Source: Mucilaginibacter sp. (lineage in GTDB: Bacteria > Bacteroidota > Bacteroidia > Sphingobacteriales > Sphingobacteriaceae). From it: DNA of 53,729 bases. Both the position numbers and the translations under genes were made by a program. Below the pieces are notes generated by a model. That model made no database searches. It saw nothing but the letters and a program-made list of their open reading frames with translations, and had not been told where the DNA came from. The stretch lies in NCBI GenBank assembly GCA_025352225.1, contig JANXTT010000081.1:1-53729 (forward strand), read 5' to 3'. This document shows, piece by piece, positions 35,207 to 44,544 of this stretch. Numbering within the stretch: position 1 is the first letter of the stretch; every line of letters starts with the position of its first letter.

Positions 35207-36463
35207 TTAATTTGTTGTAGCAATAGTTTCCTTATAACGAGCCTCGTCAAATTCATTTTCACTTTTGGCTATTACTATGGTGGCAATACCGTTGCCTATC
35301 ATATTGGTTATTGCCCGGGCTTCAGACATAAACCTGTCTACACCGAGCAATATGGCAACGCCTTCCACGGGGATCATTTTTGTAGCCGCCAGTGTTGATG
35401 CCAGCACAATAAACCCGCCACCGGTAACGGCCGCTGCCCCTTTTGAGGTAACCATCATTATGCCCATTAAAGTTAACTGCTGCCCAAATGTAAGCGGGAT
35501 TTGAAAAACCTGCGACAAAAATATAACGGCCATTGACAAGTAGATAGTTGTGCCATCCAGATTAAAAGAATAGCCTGTTGGGATAACTAAACCAACCACA
35601 GATTTTGAGCAGCCAAACCTCTCCATTTTTTCCATCATCCCCGGCAGGGCAGACTCGGATGAGGAGGTTCCTAATACGATGAGGATCTCCTGCCGCACAA
35701 ATTTAAGGTAGTGCCATAAGCTAAATTTGAACAGGATACAAATAACATTAAGTACCACAAAAATAAACAGGAACATGGTGAGGTAAACCGACCCCATTAA
35801 TTTCACCATAGGCTGTAAAGTTTTTATGCCGAAAGTACCAACCGTAAATGCCATGCCGCCAAAAGCTCCTAATGGGGCGAGTTTCATCACCACCTTCATA
35901 ATATTGAAGAATACTTTTAAAAGCTTGTCGAAAGTATTGATTATGGAATGCCCGGTTTGGCTCATTTGACTAATACCTAAACCGAATAATATGGCAAAAA
36001 AAAGTATCTGCAAAATATCGCCTTTGGCAAAGGCTTCAAACACGTTATGAGGTATGATATGCAGAAAAAACTCCAACCAATTGATTTCGGCGGCCTGTTT
36101 CTGATATTCTGTAACCTTAGCCGCGCCAACGGCCGCTTTATGTATAAAACCATCGCCTGGCTTTACAATATTAGCTACTGCTAAACCGATAAACAAGGCA
36201 AGTGTAGTAACGATCTCAAAATACAACAATGCTTTACCACCCACCCTGCCCACTTTTTTCATATCGCCCATGCTGGCAATACCTAACACGATAGTAAGGA
36301 AAATAATAGGCGCGATGAGCATTTGGATCAGGTTGATAAACACTTGGCTGATCAATTTTGCCGTTGGTGCAAACTGCGGGAAAGCATAACCAACTATTAT
36401 ACCCAATATAATGGCAACAATTACCTGGAAGGTTAGGTTAGCTAATATTAGTTTACGGCTCAT
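35207..36463 (-). CDS. Dicarboxylate/amino acid:cation symporter (DAACS family)
   Basis: This 418-residue sodium- or proton-coupled carrier has about eight hydrophobic spans and the family motifs SSSESALPGMMEKME (hairpin 1), PTGYSFNLDGTTIYL (about residues 296-310) and hairpin 2 with SKGAAAVTGGGFI. Its substrates are probably C4-dicarboxylates, glutamate or aspartate; DctA and GltP cannot be separated by eye, so I give no symbol. A palindrome TGATATATCA (36479-36488) lies 15 bases upstream of the start. Confidence 0.93.
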   Translation of the reverse strand: MSRKLILANLTFQVIVAIILGIIVGYAFPQFAPTAKLISQVFINLIQMLIAPIIFLTIVLGIASMGDMKKVGRVGGKALLYFEIVTTLALFIGLAVANIVKPGDGFIHKAAVGAAKVTEYQKQAAEINWLEFFLHIIPHNVFEAFAKGDILQILFFAILFGLGISQMSQTGHSIINTFDKLLKVFFNIMKVVMKLAPLGAFGGMAFTVGTFGIKTLQPMVKLMGSVYLTMFLFIFVVLNVICILFKFSLWHYLKFVRQEILIVLGTSSSESALPGMMEKMERFGCSKSVVGLVIPTGYSFNLDGTTIYLSMAVIFLSQVFQIPLTFGQQLTLMGIMMVTSKGAAAVTGGGFIVLASTLAATKMIPVEGVAILLGVDRFMSEARAITNMIGNGIATIVIAKSENEFDEARYKETIATTN

Positions 36464-36595
36464 GGCATGGGTTATTAGTGATATATCAAACTAAGGCATA
36501 AAATATGGATTTTTACCAAAATCAGCCAGTATAAAAGCTTGATAACTATACAATCCCATTAAATGCAAATCAATAGCTAGTTGTCGGGCATTATT

Positions 36596-37840
36596 TTATA
36601 ATGACTTAAATACTATAATACTATTATGCCCTCCAAAACCAAAAGTATTGCTCAAAGTTACTTTCACCTGGTGCGATAGTGCTTCCGTTGTTACAATATT
36701 CATGTTAGCTGGTATAGATGGATCGAGCTGGGTAGTGTTTATTGTAGGTGGTATAACATTATCCCGTATGGCTAACAAACAAATAATTGCTTCAATGGCA
36801 CCGGCTGCCCCAAGCAAATGCCCGGTGATGGATTTGGTTGCACTTATGAGCATCTTATTTTTGGCTGTTCCGGTCAACGCTGTTATTGCCTGTATTTCAG
36901 ACAAGTCGCCTACGGGGGTTGATGTCGCATGCGCGTTCAGATAGTCAACATCATTAATGGTAAGCCCGGCCTCTTCAAGTGCTATCTTCATCGCATGTGT
37001 TGCGCCAACTCCCTCTGGGTGTGTAGCCGTCATATGATAGGCATCGGCCGTCATGGCGGCACCGCCAACCTCTGCGTAAATTTTTGCTCCACGCTTTACG
37101 GCATGTTCATACTCTTCCAACACCAGAGCGCCAGCGCCTTCGCCCATAACAAACCCGTCGCGGTTAACATCAAACGGACGAGATGCTGCTTGAGGATCGT
37201 CATTGCGGCCAGACATGGCTTTCATGGAAGCAAACCCGCCTATTGATGCCGGGGAAATAGGCGCTTCTGAACCGCCAGTGATTATAATTTTTGCTTTGCC
37301 CAGCCTTATGTAATTAAAAGCATCCATAATTGCCGTATTTGCAGTAGCGCACGCCGAAATGGTAGTATAATTGATCCCCATATAACCATGCCTGATTGAA
37401 ACCATCCCCGACGCCATATTGGGAAGGAACTTGGGAACAAAAAATGGGCTAAACCGTGGGTGGCCATTACCTAAGGCATATTCCATTACCTGTTCTTCAA
37501 AGGTTTCCATACCACCCTGGGCAGTACCCCATATAACGCCAACGTCAAATGGATTCATCTTTTCAAAATCAAACCCCGAATCCAGGATCGCTTCATCAGA
37601 CGCGATCAAAGCATATTGCGTAAACCGATCCGTCCTTTTAATCTCCGCTTTGTCCAGGTAAGCAGTTGCATCATAGTTTTTTAGCTCGCAAGCAACTTGC
37701 GTACGGAACAGAGATGCATCGAACCTGGTAATTTTCGAAGCGCCACTACGGCCAGCCAAAATGCTATTCCAAAAATCAGGAACATTATTGCCAACTGGTG
37801 TTAACGCGCCTATACCTGTAATAACTACTCTTTTTAACAT
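36596..37840 (-). CDS. fabF: 3-oxoacyl-[acyl-carrier-protein] synthase II
   Basis: FabF condenses malonyl-ACP with an acyl-ACP in fatty-acid elongation. The 414 residues carry the nucleophile in SACATANTAIMDAF (about residue 164), the first His in NAHATSTPVGD and the second in TKSITGHLLGAAGA. The acpP gene that often precedes it is absent; the ABC exporter gene lies upstream on the same strand after 76 bases. A TetR-like palindrome sits in the promoter. Confidence 0.96.
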   Translation of the reverse strand: MLKRVVITGIGALTPVGNNVPDFWNSILAGRSGASKITRFDASLFRTQVACELKNYDATAYLDKAEIKRTDRFTQYALIASDEAILDSGFDFEKMNPFDVGVIWGTAQGGMETFEEQVMEYALGNGHPRFSPFFVPKFLPNMASGMVSIRHGYMGINYTTISACATANTAIMDAFNYIRLGKAKIIITGGSEAPISPASIGGFASMKAMSGRNDDPQAASRPFDVNRDGFVMGEGAGALVLEEYEHAVKRGAKIYAEVGGAAMTADAYHMTATHPEGVGATHAMKIALEEAGLTINDVDYLNAHATSTPVGDLSEIQAITALTGTAKNKMLISATKSITGHLLGAAGAIEAIICLLAIRDNVIPPTINTTQLDPSIPANMNIVTTEALSHQVKVTLSNTFGFGGHNSIIVFKSL

Positions 37841-37870
37841 ACTTAATATTATAAATCCAAATTAACTAAC

Positions 37871-37884
37871 ATACCGATTGGTAT
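37871..37884. promoter_or_regulatory. Candidate TetR-type operator before fabF
   Basis: ATACCGATTGGTAT is built of ATACC and GGTAT half-sites 4 bases apart, 30 bases upstream of the fabF ATG. On the minus strand it lies between a TTG and TTAATTTG, which would be the -33 and -7 elements (24 bases apart, a little long). TetR-family regulators of lipid genes often use such sites. Confidence 0.4.
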
Positions 37885-37916
37885 TTGAACAATGTAAAAA
37901 CACTATTTCTAAAAGT

Positions 37917-39719
37917 TTACTCCACCCTCAACCCCGCCGAATTAAATTGAAGATCGTATAGTTTGCGGTAATAGCCACCCGTTACTCGCAATAACTCCTG
38001 ATGCGTACCACTTTCCTTGATCTCGCCGTGATCAAGCACGATGATCCTGTCGGCGTTTTGTATGGTGGAAAGACGATGGGCGATAACGATGGCTGTACGG
38101 CCTTCCATTAATTTATAGATCGCTTTTTGGATCAGCTCTTCGGTTTCGGTATCTACCGATGATGTAGCTTCGTCCAGCACCAATATTTGGGGGTTATAAA
38201 CCAAAGCGCGGATAAAAGAGATCAACTGCGCCTGGCCCGCGGATAGGGTTGCGCCACGCTCCATTACATTATAATCATATCCGCCAGGCAGGCGTTCAAT
38301 AAAATCGTGCGCGCCTACTTCTTTAGCAGCCGCTATAATGCGCTCGCGACTAATAGCCGGGTTATTCAGACTGATGTTATTGGCTATCGTATCCGAAAAC
38401 AAAAACACATCCTGTATAACAGTAGCAATCTGCAACCGTAAAAAGTTAATATCATACTCCCTAATGTCGATGCCATCAACTTTAACACTCCCTTTGCTTA
38501 TCTCATAAAAACGGTTCAATATATTGATGGTTGATGATTTTCCTGCTCCCGTTGCACCTACCAATGCCAGGGTTTCGCCGGGTTTAACATGGAATGATAT
38601 GTTTTTTAGCACCCAGTTCTCCTCGTTATAGGCAAACCAAACCTGGTCAAATTCAATTTCGCCATTAATGGTTGCTGGTTTTAACTGGCCGGTATTGGTT
38701 ACCACTTCATTGGTATCTAAAACTTTAAAAATACGGTCGGCACCCACCATGCCCATTTGCAGCGTGTTAAATTTATCAGCAAGTTGGCGTATGGGCCTAA
38801 ACAGCAAGTTTAATAAGGTAATAAAGGCCACAACAACCCCCGGTGTTACACCCTTCTCCCCGGCGGATATCAGTACCAGTTGCTGATCGGTTAGTATTCT
38901 TTTAGATCCGTACCAAACCAACAGGCCCAATGATAAAGCCGCGAAAATTTCGATCACCGGAAAAAAAATAGAATAGTACCAGTTGGAGCGGATGTTGGCA
39001 TCGCGATACTTGGTATTAACAGCAACAAACTTGCGCATTTCCTGATCTTCGCGGGCAAAGTATTGGATAATGCTTACACCGGTAATATGTTCCTGCAGAA
39101 AGGTATTGAGGTGAGCCACCTGCGTTCGTACTTCCTGGAAAGAGGCTTTAATGGCTTCTTTAAATACATAAGTAGCCAACAATACAAAAGGCATTGGGGT
39201 TAAGGTGATGAGTGCCAGTTTCCAGTCTTTAACCAGCATATAGGTAATAATAGCTACCACTAAAAGCAGATCGCCGATGATGGATATCAATCCTTCGGAG
39301 AAAATATCAGCAATGGTTTCCAGATCAGACACGGTACGGGTGATGAGCATCCCGATAGGGGTACGGTCAAAATATTTTAACCTTAAACTGGTGATATGGT
39401 TAAAAATATCAATCCGCAAATCGCGGATTACGGACTGGCCCAGCGCATTGGTCATATAGGTTTGGAAGTATTGAGTTGCCGTTTGAACAAGCAATACCGC
39501 CACCATTAGGCTAACCATTAGCACTAAGCCGTTATAATTATTAGCTAAAATATAATCATCGAGCGTTCTTTCCACCAAAACGGGTTGTACAAGGGCAACA
39601 ACCGCTAAAAAAACGGTGAGGAAGGCCGATATAACAAAACTTTTGTTATATGGCTTAACGTAGTGCATTACACGTTTCAGCAAACTCCAGTCGAACGCTT
39701 TACCTGTTACTTGTGACAT
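37917..39719 (-). CDS. ABC transporter, fused permease and ATPase (MsbA/multidrug type)
   Basis: The 600-residue half-transporter has a six-helix membrane domain (about residues 25-310) and a nucleotide-binding domain (about 350-590). Walker A is GATGAGKSS, signature LSAGQ, Walker B ILVLDEATSSVD and the H-loop IVIAHRLST. It probably works as a homodimer exporting lipids or drugs; the substrate cannot be told. It is transcribed downstream of truA, separated by a repeat-rich spacer. Confidence 0.93.
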   Translation of the reverse strand: MSQVTGKAFDWSLLKRVMHYVKPYNKSFVISAFLTVFLAVVALVQPVLVERTLDDYILANNYNGLVLMVSLMVAVLLVQTATQYFQTYMTNALGQSVIRDLRIDIFNHITSLRLKYFDRTPIGMLITRTVSDLETIADIFSEGLISIIGDLLLVVAIITYMLVKDWKLALITLTPMPFVLLATYVFKEAIKASFQEVRTQVAHLNTFLQEHITGVSIIQYFAREDQEMRKFVAVNTKYRDANIRSNWYYSIFFPVIEIFAALSLGLLVWYGSKRILTDQQLVLISAGEKGVTPGVVVAFITLLNLLFRPIRQLADKFNTLQMGMVGADRIFKVLDTNEVVTNTGQLKPATINGEIEFDQVWFAYNEENWVLKNISFHVKPGETLALVGATGAGKSSTINILNRFYEISKGSVKVDGIDIREYDINFLRLQIATVIQDVFLFSDTIANNISLNNPAISRERIIAAAKEVGAHDFIERLPGGYDYNVMERGATLSAGQAQLISFIRALVYNPQILVLDEATSSVDTETEELIQKAIYKLMEGRTAIVIAHRLSTIQNADRIIVLDHGEIKESGTHQELLRVTGGYYRKLYDLQFNSAGLRVE

Positions 39720-39721
39720 TT

Positions 39722-39841
39722 TTATTTTTTTATTAGTTGCCAGCCTTATGCTTTCACTATTATCCTTTTAGCCTTCACCTTTTTACTTATGCTTTAGCCT
39801 TTAACTTTAAGCTTTCGCCTTTTTACTTTAAGCTTTCACCT
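39722..39841. repeat. Degenerate tandem repeat between truA and the ABC gene
   Basis: About five degenerate units of about 20 bases, of the form TTTMGCCTTTWACTTTAAGC (for example TTTAGCCTTTAACTTTAAGC and TTTCGCCTTTTTACTTTAAG). They fill the whole spacer and stop at both genes. The pyrimidine-rich strand is the plus strand. Confidence 0.75.
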
Positions 39842-40594
39842 TTATAAATAAGGATATCTCACCTCGGTTAAATATAAACCACATGCCGGTACCGATGTGC
39901 CTGCCTGCGAGCGGTTTTGGCTCTGTATAATCTGCCTGATACCTTCCGGCGAGATCTCCTCGTGGCCAACCATTAATAAGGTGCCTACTATAGCCCTTAC
40001 CATGTTTCGTAAAAAACGATCGGCCGAAATGTGAAAAATGAGTTTATCACCATCCCACACCCATTCGGCTCTTGATATTTTACAATTATTGGTTTTTACC
40101 TGCGTGTTTGACTTGCTGAAACAACTAAAATCAATATATTCCATTATAATCGTAGCTGCCTGATTCATCAGATCAACATTAGGCTTATCTTTTATTTGCC
40201 ACGACAAGTTAATAAGGAATGGGTTCTTATCAAAATGGATATGGTATTGGTACGACCGAAGCGTGGCATCAAACCTGGCATGTGCATCAGCATGTACCGG
40301 GATAATGCGCTTAACGGCTATATCGTGTGGTAAAATGGCATTTAGGCTTTTAGTATATTGATCAACGGCTATTAACCCATCCATATCAAAATGCGCAAAT
40401 AAGGTACTGGCATGTACGCCGGTGTCGGTTCGGCCGCAGCCCAGAGTTTCAATAGGTTGGCGCATTACGGTGCTTAATGCCTTATTTAAAACCTCCTGCA
40501 CACTTACCGCATTATGCTGACTTTGCCAGCCGTGATAATTTGTGCCATTGTAGGCGAGTTCTAAAAAGTATCGTTGGGTATGGGCCACGTACAA
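39842..40594 (-). CDS. truA: tRNA pseudouridine(38-40) synthase TruA
   Basis: TruA modifies uridines 38-40 of the tRNA anticodon arm. The 250 residues have the typical start YFLELAYNGTNYHGWQ, the catalytic Asp in GRTDTGVHA (about residues 55-63), RSYQYHIHFDKNPF and FLRNMVRAIVGTLL. It is divergent from the DUF4293 gene and followed by a repeat-filled spacer. Confidence 0.96.
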   Translation of the reverse strand: MYVAHTQRYFLELAYNGTNYHGWQSQHNAVSVQEVLNKALSTVMRQPIETLGCGRTDTGVHASTLFAHFDMDGLIAVDQYTKSLNAILPHDIAVKRIIPVHADAHARFDATLRSYQYHIHFDKNPFLINLSWQIKDKPNVDLMNQAATIIMEYIDFSCFSKSNTQVKTNNCKISRAEWVWDGDKLIFHISADRFLRNMVRAIVGTLLMVGHEEISPEGIRQIIQSQNRSQAGTSVPACGLYLTEVRYPYL

Positions 40595-40631
40595 AGTTAA
40601 ATAAACCTTGAATATCAGGAACGATAATATG

Positions 40632-40654
40632 GCGCAAAGAAATTATCTTTGCGC
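40632..40654 (+). promoter_or_regulatory. Promoter with an inverted repeat before the DUF4293 gene
   Basis: TATCTTTG (40644-40651) is an exact -7 element, 19 bases before the chosen ATG. It overlaps the right arm of GCGCAAAG (40632-40639) and CTTTGCGC (40647-40654), a perfect 8-bp inverted repeat that could be an operator. No TTG lies at the -33 position. Confidence 0.45.
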
Positions 40655-40670
40655 AACAAACTATCCCAAC

Positions 40671-41138
40671 ATGATACAGAGAGTACAAAGTATATTTCTT
40701 TTTTTAGCCAGCCTGTCCATATTTGCCTTGTTTTTATTCCCTATCGCGCATAATGTGTACATTGGCCCCATACCTAAAACCATTATGATTAAAGGTATTT
40801 ACCAGGATATGGGAGGCCAAATGGTGCGCACCACATCATTTTTGGCCTTAACCATCGTAAGCGCGGTTATGGGCATAGTGCCGCTTGTTATATTGTTTTT
40901 GTACAAGAACCGCAAACAGCAACTGGCATTATGTTATGGGTTTATTTTGGTGCTGATCGGTTTCAGTTTCTGGATGTCGCAAACGGTGCAGGGTGTAATG
41001 GAAGGCGCAACCATAAGCTTGGCCAGCTTTGGCATTGGCGCTGGACTTACCTCCATCAGTATTTTTTTTACGCTGATGGCGATACGGGGGATTAAGAATG
41101 ACGAGAAGCTGATCAAATCGGCAGAAAGGTTAAGGTAG
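40671..41138 (+). CDS. DUF4293 membrane protein
   Basis: The 155 residues have four hydrophobic helices, as in the Bacteroidota DUF4293 family, and start with the family-typical MIQRVQSIFLFLASLSIFAL. I chose the ATG at 40671 over the TTG at 40608 because the shorter version matches the family start and the longer one reads across the promoter. Function unknown; it is divergent from truA and ends in a charged tail (KNDEKLIKSAERLR). Confidence 0.88.
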   Translation: MIQRVQSIFLFLASLSIFALFLFPIAHNVYIGPIPKTIMIKGIYQDMGGQMVRTTSFLALTIVSAVMGIVPLVILFLYKNRKQQLALCYGFILVLIGFSFWMSQTVQGVMEGATISLASFGIGAGLTSISIFFTLMAIRGIKNDEKLIKSAERLR

Positions 41139-41195
41139 AGGCTCATTGTGGGGATAACCCAACACAAACTACCCTTTAAAATTTAGAACAATATT

Positions 41196-41393
41196 ATGAA
41201 ACACGAAGATGTGGTTGCGGCCCTTAAAATAATAGTAGAAAAGGGAATGGCTATTAATATAAGCAAGGAAGACCTGCAAGATTTACGATCATACAACCTG
41301 ATAGAAATAGCAAAAGGTGAAGAAAATGAACGGTCGCCGGCTTGTTTGTTAACCAAAAAAGGTAGGGTTATGCTAAAAGCAAACTCCAAATAA
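41196..41393 (+). CDS. Small unknown protein of 65 residues
   Basis: I do not recognise it. It is charged and helical, with VVAALKIIVEKGMAINISK and a compact C-terminus that could form a small winged helix (DLRSYNLIEIAKG...ACLLTKKGRVMLK). It lies 57 bases past the DUF4293 gene on the same strand. A candidate terminator starts at its stop codon, so it ends that transcript. Confidence 0.5.
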   Translation: MKHEDVVAALKIIVEKGMAINISKEDLQDLRSYNLIEIAKGEENERSPACLLTKKGRVMLKANSK

Positions 41394-41426
41394 AGCGCCC
41401 ATTCGCTCTCTAAGGCGTTTTTTTTA
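41393..41426 (+). terminator. Terminator after the 65-residue gene
   Basis: AAGCGCC (41393-41399) pairs with GGCGTTT (41414-41420) through CGCC/GGCG and a G-T pair, then a T-run follows. Confidence 0.65.
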
Positions 41427-41498
41427 TCTGATGAGAGCTTATCAAGTCCGGATAGGGTGCGATAGAGCAAATCATCTGATTTTTCTTAAACGAGAGCA

Positions 41499-42386
41499 AT
41501 GAAATTTGGCAAAACAATAAAAATATTTTTAATTGACGGAGACCCCAATGGTCGAATGTCGTGCGAGCTATCTAACTGGACGGGTAAGGCATATAAAATA
41601 CCACGAATAAAAATTAAAGATTGCGTGGACAGGCGGGACCTTTCTAATACGGGGGTGTACATCTTGCTTGGAAGAGATGAGTATGGCATCGAACAGGCAT
41701 ATATAGGGGAAGCTGAAAATACTCTAAAGAGATTAAATCAACACTTAACTCAAAAAGATTTTTGGAATGAAGCAATCGTCTTTATTAGCAAAGATGAAAA
41801 CCTAAATAAAGCACATATTAAATACTTAGAAAATAGGCTTTACGATTTAGCTAAAATCACTAATCGTTACCAAGTACAAAACACTATAATTCCTACTCAA
41901 TCATCTATTTCAGAATCTGACAAAGCTGAAATGGAAGAGTTTTTAGACAATATTAAACTATTAGTGAACACTCTAGGACACAAACTATTCGAAGAAAAGA
42001 GAGAACTAAAAACCAAGACCAAACAACAAGATATTTTTATTATTGTCGCTCCTCGTGGAGCAAGTGCACAAGGCGAGCCGACATCTGAAGGATTCGTAGT
42101 TTTTAAAGGTTCTAAAATCGCAAATTCAACGGTAACATCATTTCCTGCTTCAATGACTAAGCTTCGTCAAAATTTGATTGATACAGGTATAATATCTCAA
42201 ATTGCTGGAAACTTTGAATTATCTGATGATTATATATTTGGTAGCCCATCAACGGCTGCAACTATTGTTATGGGTAGAAATGCCAATGGGTTAATTGAAT
42301 GGAAATTAGCAAATGGTCAGACTCTTAAAGGTTATGAATCAGTAGATGATGAAACGGCTCAATTATTATCAATTGAACAGATATAG
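41499..42386 (+). CDS. GIY-YIG nuclease-like protein with DUF4357 domain
   Basis: The 295 residues contain a GIY-YIG-type core at about 50-95: GVYILLGRDEYGIEQAYIGEAENTLKRL (written GVY-YIG), followed by a conserved NQHL. The C-terminal 90 residues are a DUF4357 domain (GFVVFKGSKIANSTV...FGSPSTAATIVMGRNANG). Such GIY-YIG/DUF4357 pairs occur in defence islands and as lone genes; no partner gene is here. The N-terminal 48 residues are unassigned. It is AT-rich compared with its neighbours, which may indicate transfer. Confidence 0.85.
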   Translation: MKFGKTIKIFLIDGDPNGRMSCELSNWTGKAYKIPRIKIKDCVDRRDLSNTGVYILLGRDEYGIEQAYIGEAENTLKRLNQHLTQKDFWNEAIVFISKDENLNKAHIKYLENRLYDLAKITNRYQVQNTIIPTQSSISESDKAEMEEFLDNIKLLVNTLGHKLFEEKRELKTKTKQQDIFIIVAPRGASAQGEPTSEGFVVFKGSKIANSTVTSFPASMTKLRQNLIDTGIISQIAGNFELSDDYIFGSPSTAATIVMGRNANGLIEWKLANGQTLKGYESVDDETAQLLSIEQI

Positions 42387-42485
42387 GAATAAACGACTTA
42401 AAAACCTGTTAGCTTATCCATCTTCTCAATGAACACCCTCCCTATATCGCCCCAAATGCTTTTATTTCAATACCTTAGGTTTTAA

Positions 42486-42516
42486 TTGTTTTCTTAGTTA
42501 AATTTCACTACATTTG
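42486..42516 (+). promoter_or_regulatory. Promoter of the RNA helicase gene
   Basis: TTG (42486-42488) and TACATTTG (42509-42516) are 20 bases apart, a full match to the Bacteroidota consensus. A hairpin, ATTTAGC (42523-42529) with GCTAAAT (42536-42542), lies at the start of the leader and may protect the mRNA or regulate it in the cold. Confidence 0.7.
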
Positions 42517-42558
42517 CAGCCGATTTAGCAATGTCGCTAAATACGTTTTTAAATATTC

Positions 42559-44418
42559 ATGAACCCATTTAGTCAATTGGGAATCCGTCATGATATTGTT
42601 AATGCCATCACTGATCTAGGATTTGAAAATCCTACTCCAATCCAGGAACAATCAATTCCAGTATTGTTAACAGGCAGCAACGATTTTGTCGGATTAGCTC
42701 AAACAGGGACCGGAAAAACCGCTGCCTTCGGATTGCCACTACTAGAATTACTAGACTTCGAAGAAAATCATCCACAGGCGCTTATTCTCTGCCCAACCCG
42801 TGAACTGTGTTTACAGATCACCAACGATTTGAAAAATTACTCTAAAAACATGACCAACGTTAACGTTGTGGCTGTTTATGGTGGTGCAAACATTTCAGAT
42901 CAGTTACGCCAAATTAAACGCGGTGTACAAATTGTTGTAGCTACGCCTGGCCGTATGCTGGACATTATCAACCGTAAGGCGATCAATTTTTCGGAAGTAC
43001 AATTTGTTGTTTTAGATGAAGCTGATGAAATGCTCAACATGGGCTTTCAGGAAGACATTGACAGTATCTTGTCTACAACACCCGACGATAAAAAAACCTG
43101 GCTGTTCTCAGCCACAATGCCTACCGAAGTTCGCCGGATCGCCAAAAAATACATGACCGATCCGTTCGAACTAACCATGGGCGAAAAAAATACAGGTAAC
43201 GTTAATATCGAACACGAATACTATACCGTTCGTGCCCGTGATAAATACGCCGCCTTTAAACGCATTGATTTTAACCCCGAAATTTTCGGCATCGTGTTTT
43301 GCCGCACCAAAATTGAGACCCAGGAAATTGCGGAGTCGTTAATTAAAGATGGTTATAATGCCGATGCTTTACATGGCGACTTATCACAACAACAACGTGA
43401 TAAGGTAATGAAACGCTATCGCGAGCGCAGCCTGCAATTGTTAATTGCTACCGATGTTGCCGCCCGTGGTATTGATGTTAATGATGTTACGCACGTAATT
43501 AACTATTCTTTGCCTGATGAGATTGAGAATTATACCCACCGTAGCGGCCGTACAGCACGTGCAGGTAAAACAGGTGTATCTATCGCCATTATCAACGCTA
43601 AGGAGTTAGGTAAAATACGCCAGATAGAACGCGTAATAGGTAAAAAATTCGTTAAGGCCGAAATTCCAAATGGTTTTGATGTTTGCGAAAAACAATTGTT
43701 TGCAATAGTGCACAAGGTACATAACGTAACCGTGAACGAGCAGCAAATTGAGCAATACCTACCACGTATAATGGACGAGTTTAAAGACCTCACCAAAGAG
43801 GATATTATTAAACGTTTTGCTTCAATTGAGTTTAACAGTTTCCTTGATTATTACAAAAACGCACCCGATCTAAACGCTCCTATAGACGACAGGTCTTTAA
43901 GAAGTGACAGTGGCGACCGTGGTGCCCCACGTGCGGCCGGAAACTCTGATTATACCCGTTTGTTTATTAATTTAGGCTCGGTTGATGAGTTTAACCGTGG
44001 CGATTTGCTGGGTTATATTTGCAACACCGCTAAAATTAGCGGACGTACAGTTGGTAAAATAGATGTTAAGGGTGTTTACTCTTTCTTCGAAGTGCCAAAG
44101 GGCGATGTTGAAAAAGTATTTACAGAATTTAAGGATGCCGAATTTAAGGGCCGTCCGGTTAGAATAGAAGTTTCTGGCGAAGGCACAAGCGATAACCGCA
44201 GTGGTGGTGGCGAAAGAAGCGGCAACCGACGTCGTGAAGGTGGATACAGTGGTGGCGGCGAAAGAAAAGAAGGTGGATTTAGGCGCGAAGGCGGTGGCAG
44301 CAGGGAAAGAACCGGCGGCAGCGCTAGCGGCGGCGGATTCAGGGACTTTTCGGGCAAACGCCGCGAAGACCGCAACAGCGGCAGCAGCACCGGCGGCGAA
44401 CGCCGCAGAAAATTCTAA
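42559..44418 (+). CDS. DEAD-box ATP-dependent RNA helicase (DeaD/CsdA-like)
   Basis: The helicase core has AQTGTGKTAAFG (motif I), PTRELC, VLDEADEML (motif II), FSATMP and HRSGRTARAG (motif VI) in the first 370 residues. Residues about 465-545 match a DbpA-type RNA-binding domain (RLFINLGSVDEFNRGDLLGYI), and the last 75 residues are an Arg/Gly/Ser-rich tail that is probably disordered and binds RNA. Total 619. It likely remodels ribosomal RNA or cold-blocked mRNAs; DeaD, CsdA and RhlE cannot be separated by eye, so I leave the symbol empty. Terminator directly downstream. Confidence 0.94.
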   Translation: MNPFSQLGIRHDIVNAITDLGFENPTPIQEQSIPVLLTGSNDFVGLAQTGTGKTAAFGLPLLELLDFEENHPQALILCPTRELCLQITNDLKNYSKNMTNVNVVAVYGGANISDQLRQIKRGVQIVVATPGRMLDIINRKAINFSEVQFVVLDEADEMLNMGFQEDIDSILSTTPDDKKTWLFSATMPTEVRRIAKKYMTDPFELTMGEKNTGNVNIEHEYYTVRARDKYAAFKRIDFNPEIFGIVFCRTKIETQEIAESLIKDGYNADALHGDLSQQQRDKVMKRYRERSLQLLIATDVAARGIDVNDVTHVINYSLPDEIENYTHRSGRTARAGKTGVSIAIINAKELGKIRQIERVIGKKFVKAEIPNGFDVCEKQLFAIVHKVHNVTVNEQQIEQYLPRIMDEFKDLTKEDIIKRFASIEFNSFLDYYKNAPDLNAPIDDRSLRSDSGDRGAPRAAGNSDYTRLFINLGSVDEFNRGDLLGYICNTAKISGRTVGKIDVKGVYSFFEVPKGDVEKVFTEFKDAEFKGRPVRIEVSGEGTSDNRSGGGERSGNRRREGGYSGGGERKEGGFRREGGGSRERTGGSASGGGFRDFSGKRREDRNSGSSTGGERRRKF

Positions 44419-44437
44419 AAAAATAAAAAGCAGTTTT

Positions 44438-44470
44438 AAAACCTTTCTGAGCAATCAGTAAGGTTTTTTT
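44438..44470 (+). terminator. Terminator of the RNA helicase gene
   Basis: AAAACCTT, a T bulge, CTGA, loop GCAA, TCAG, AAGGTTTT and a T-run. It starts 19 bases after the stop. Confidence 0.88.
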
Positions 44471-44544
44471 GTTAATGGATGGAATAGTTCTTGAGTTATA
44501 ATAATATTAGTGTTTACATTGGGCATAGATCTATACCTTAGGAC

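Noticed and set aside
44201..44461. Alanine-rich frame overlapping the helicase tail
   Set aside because: It is the shadow of Arg/Gly/Ser-repeat codons of the helicase in another frame.
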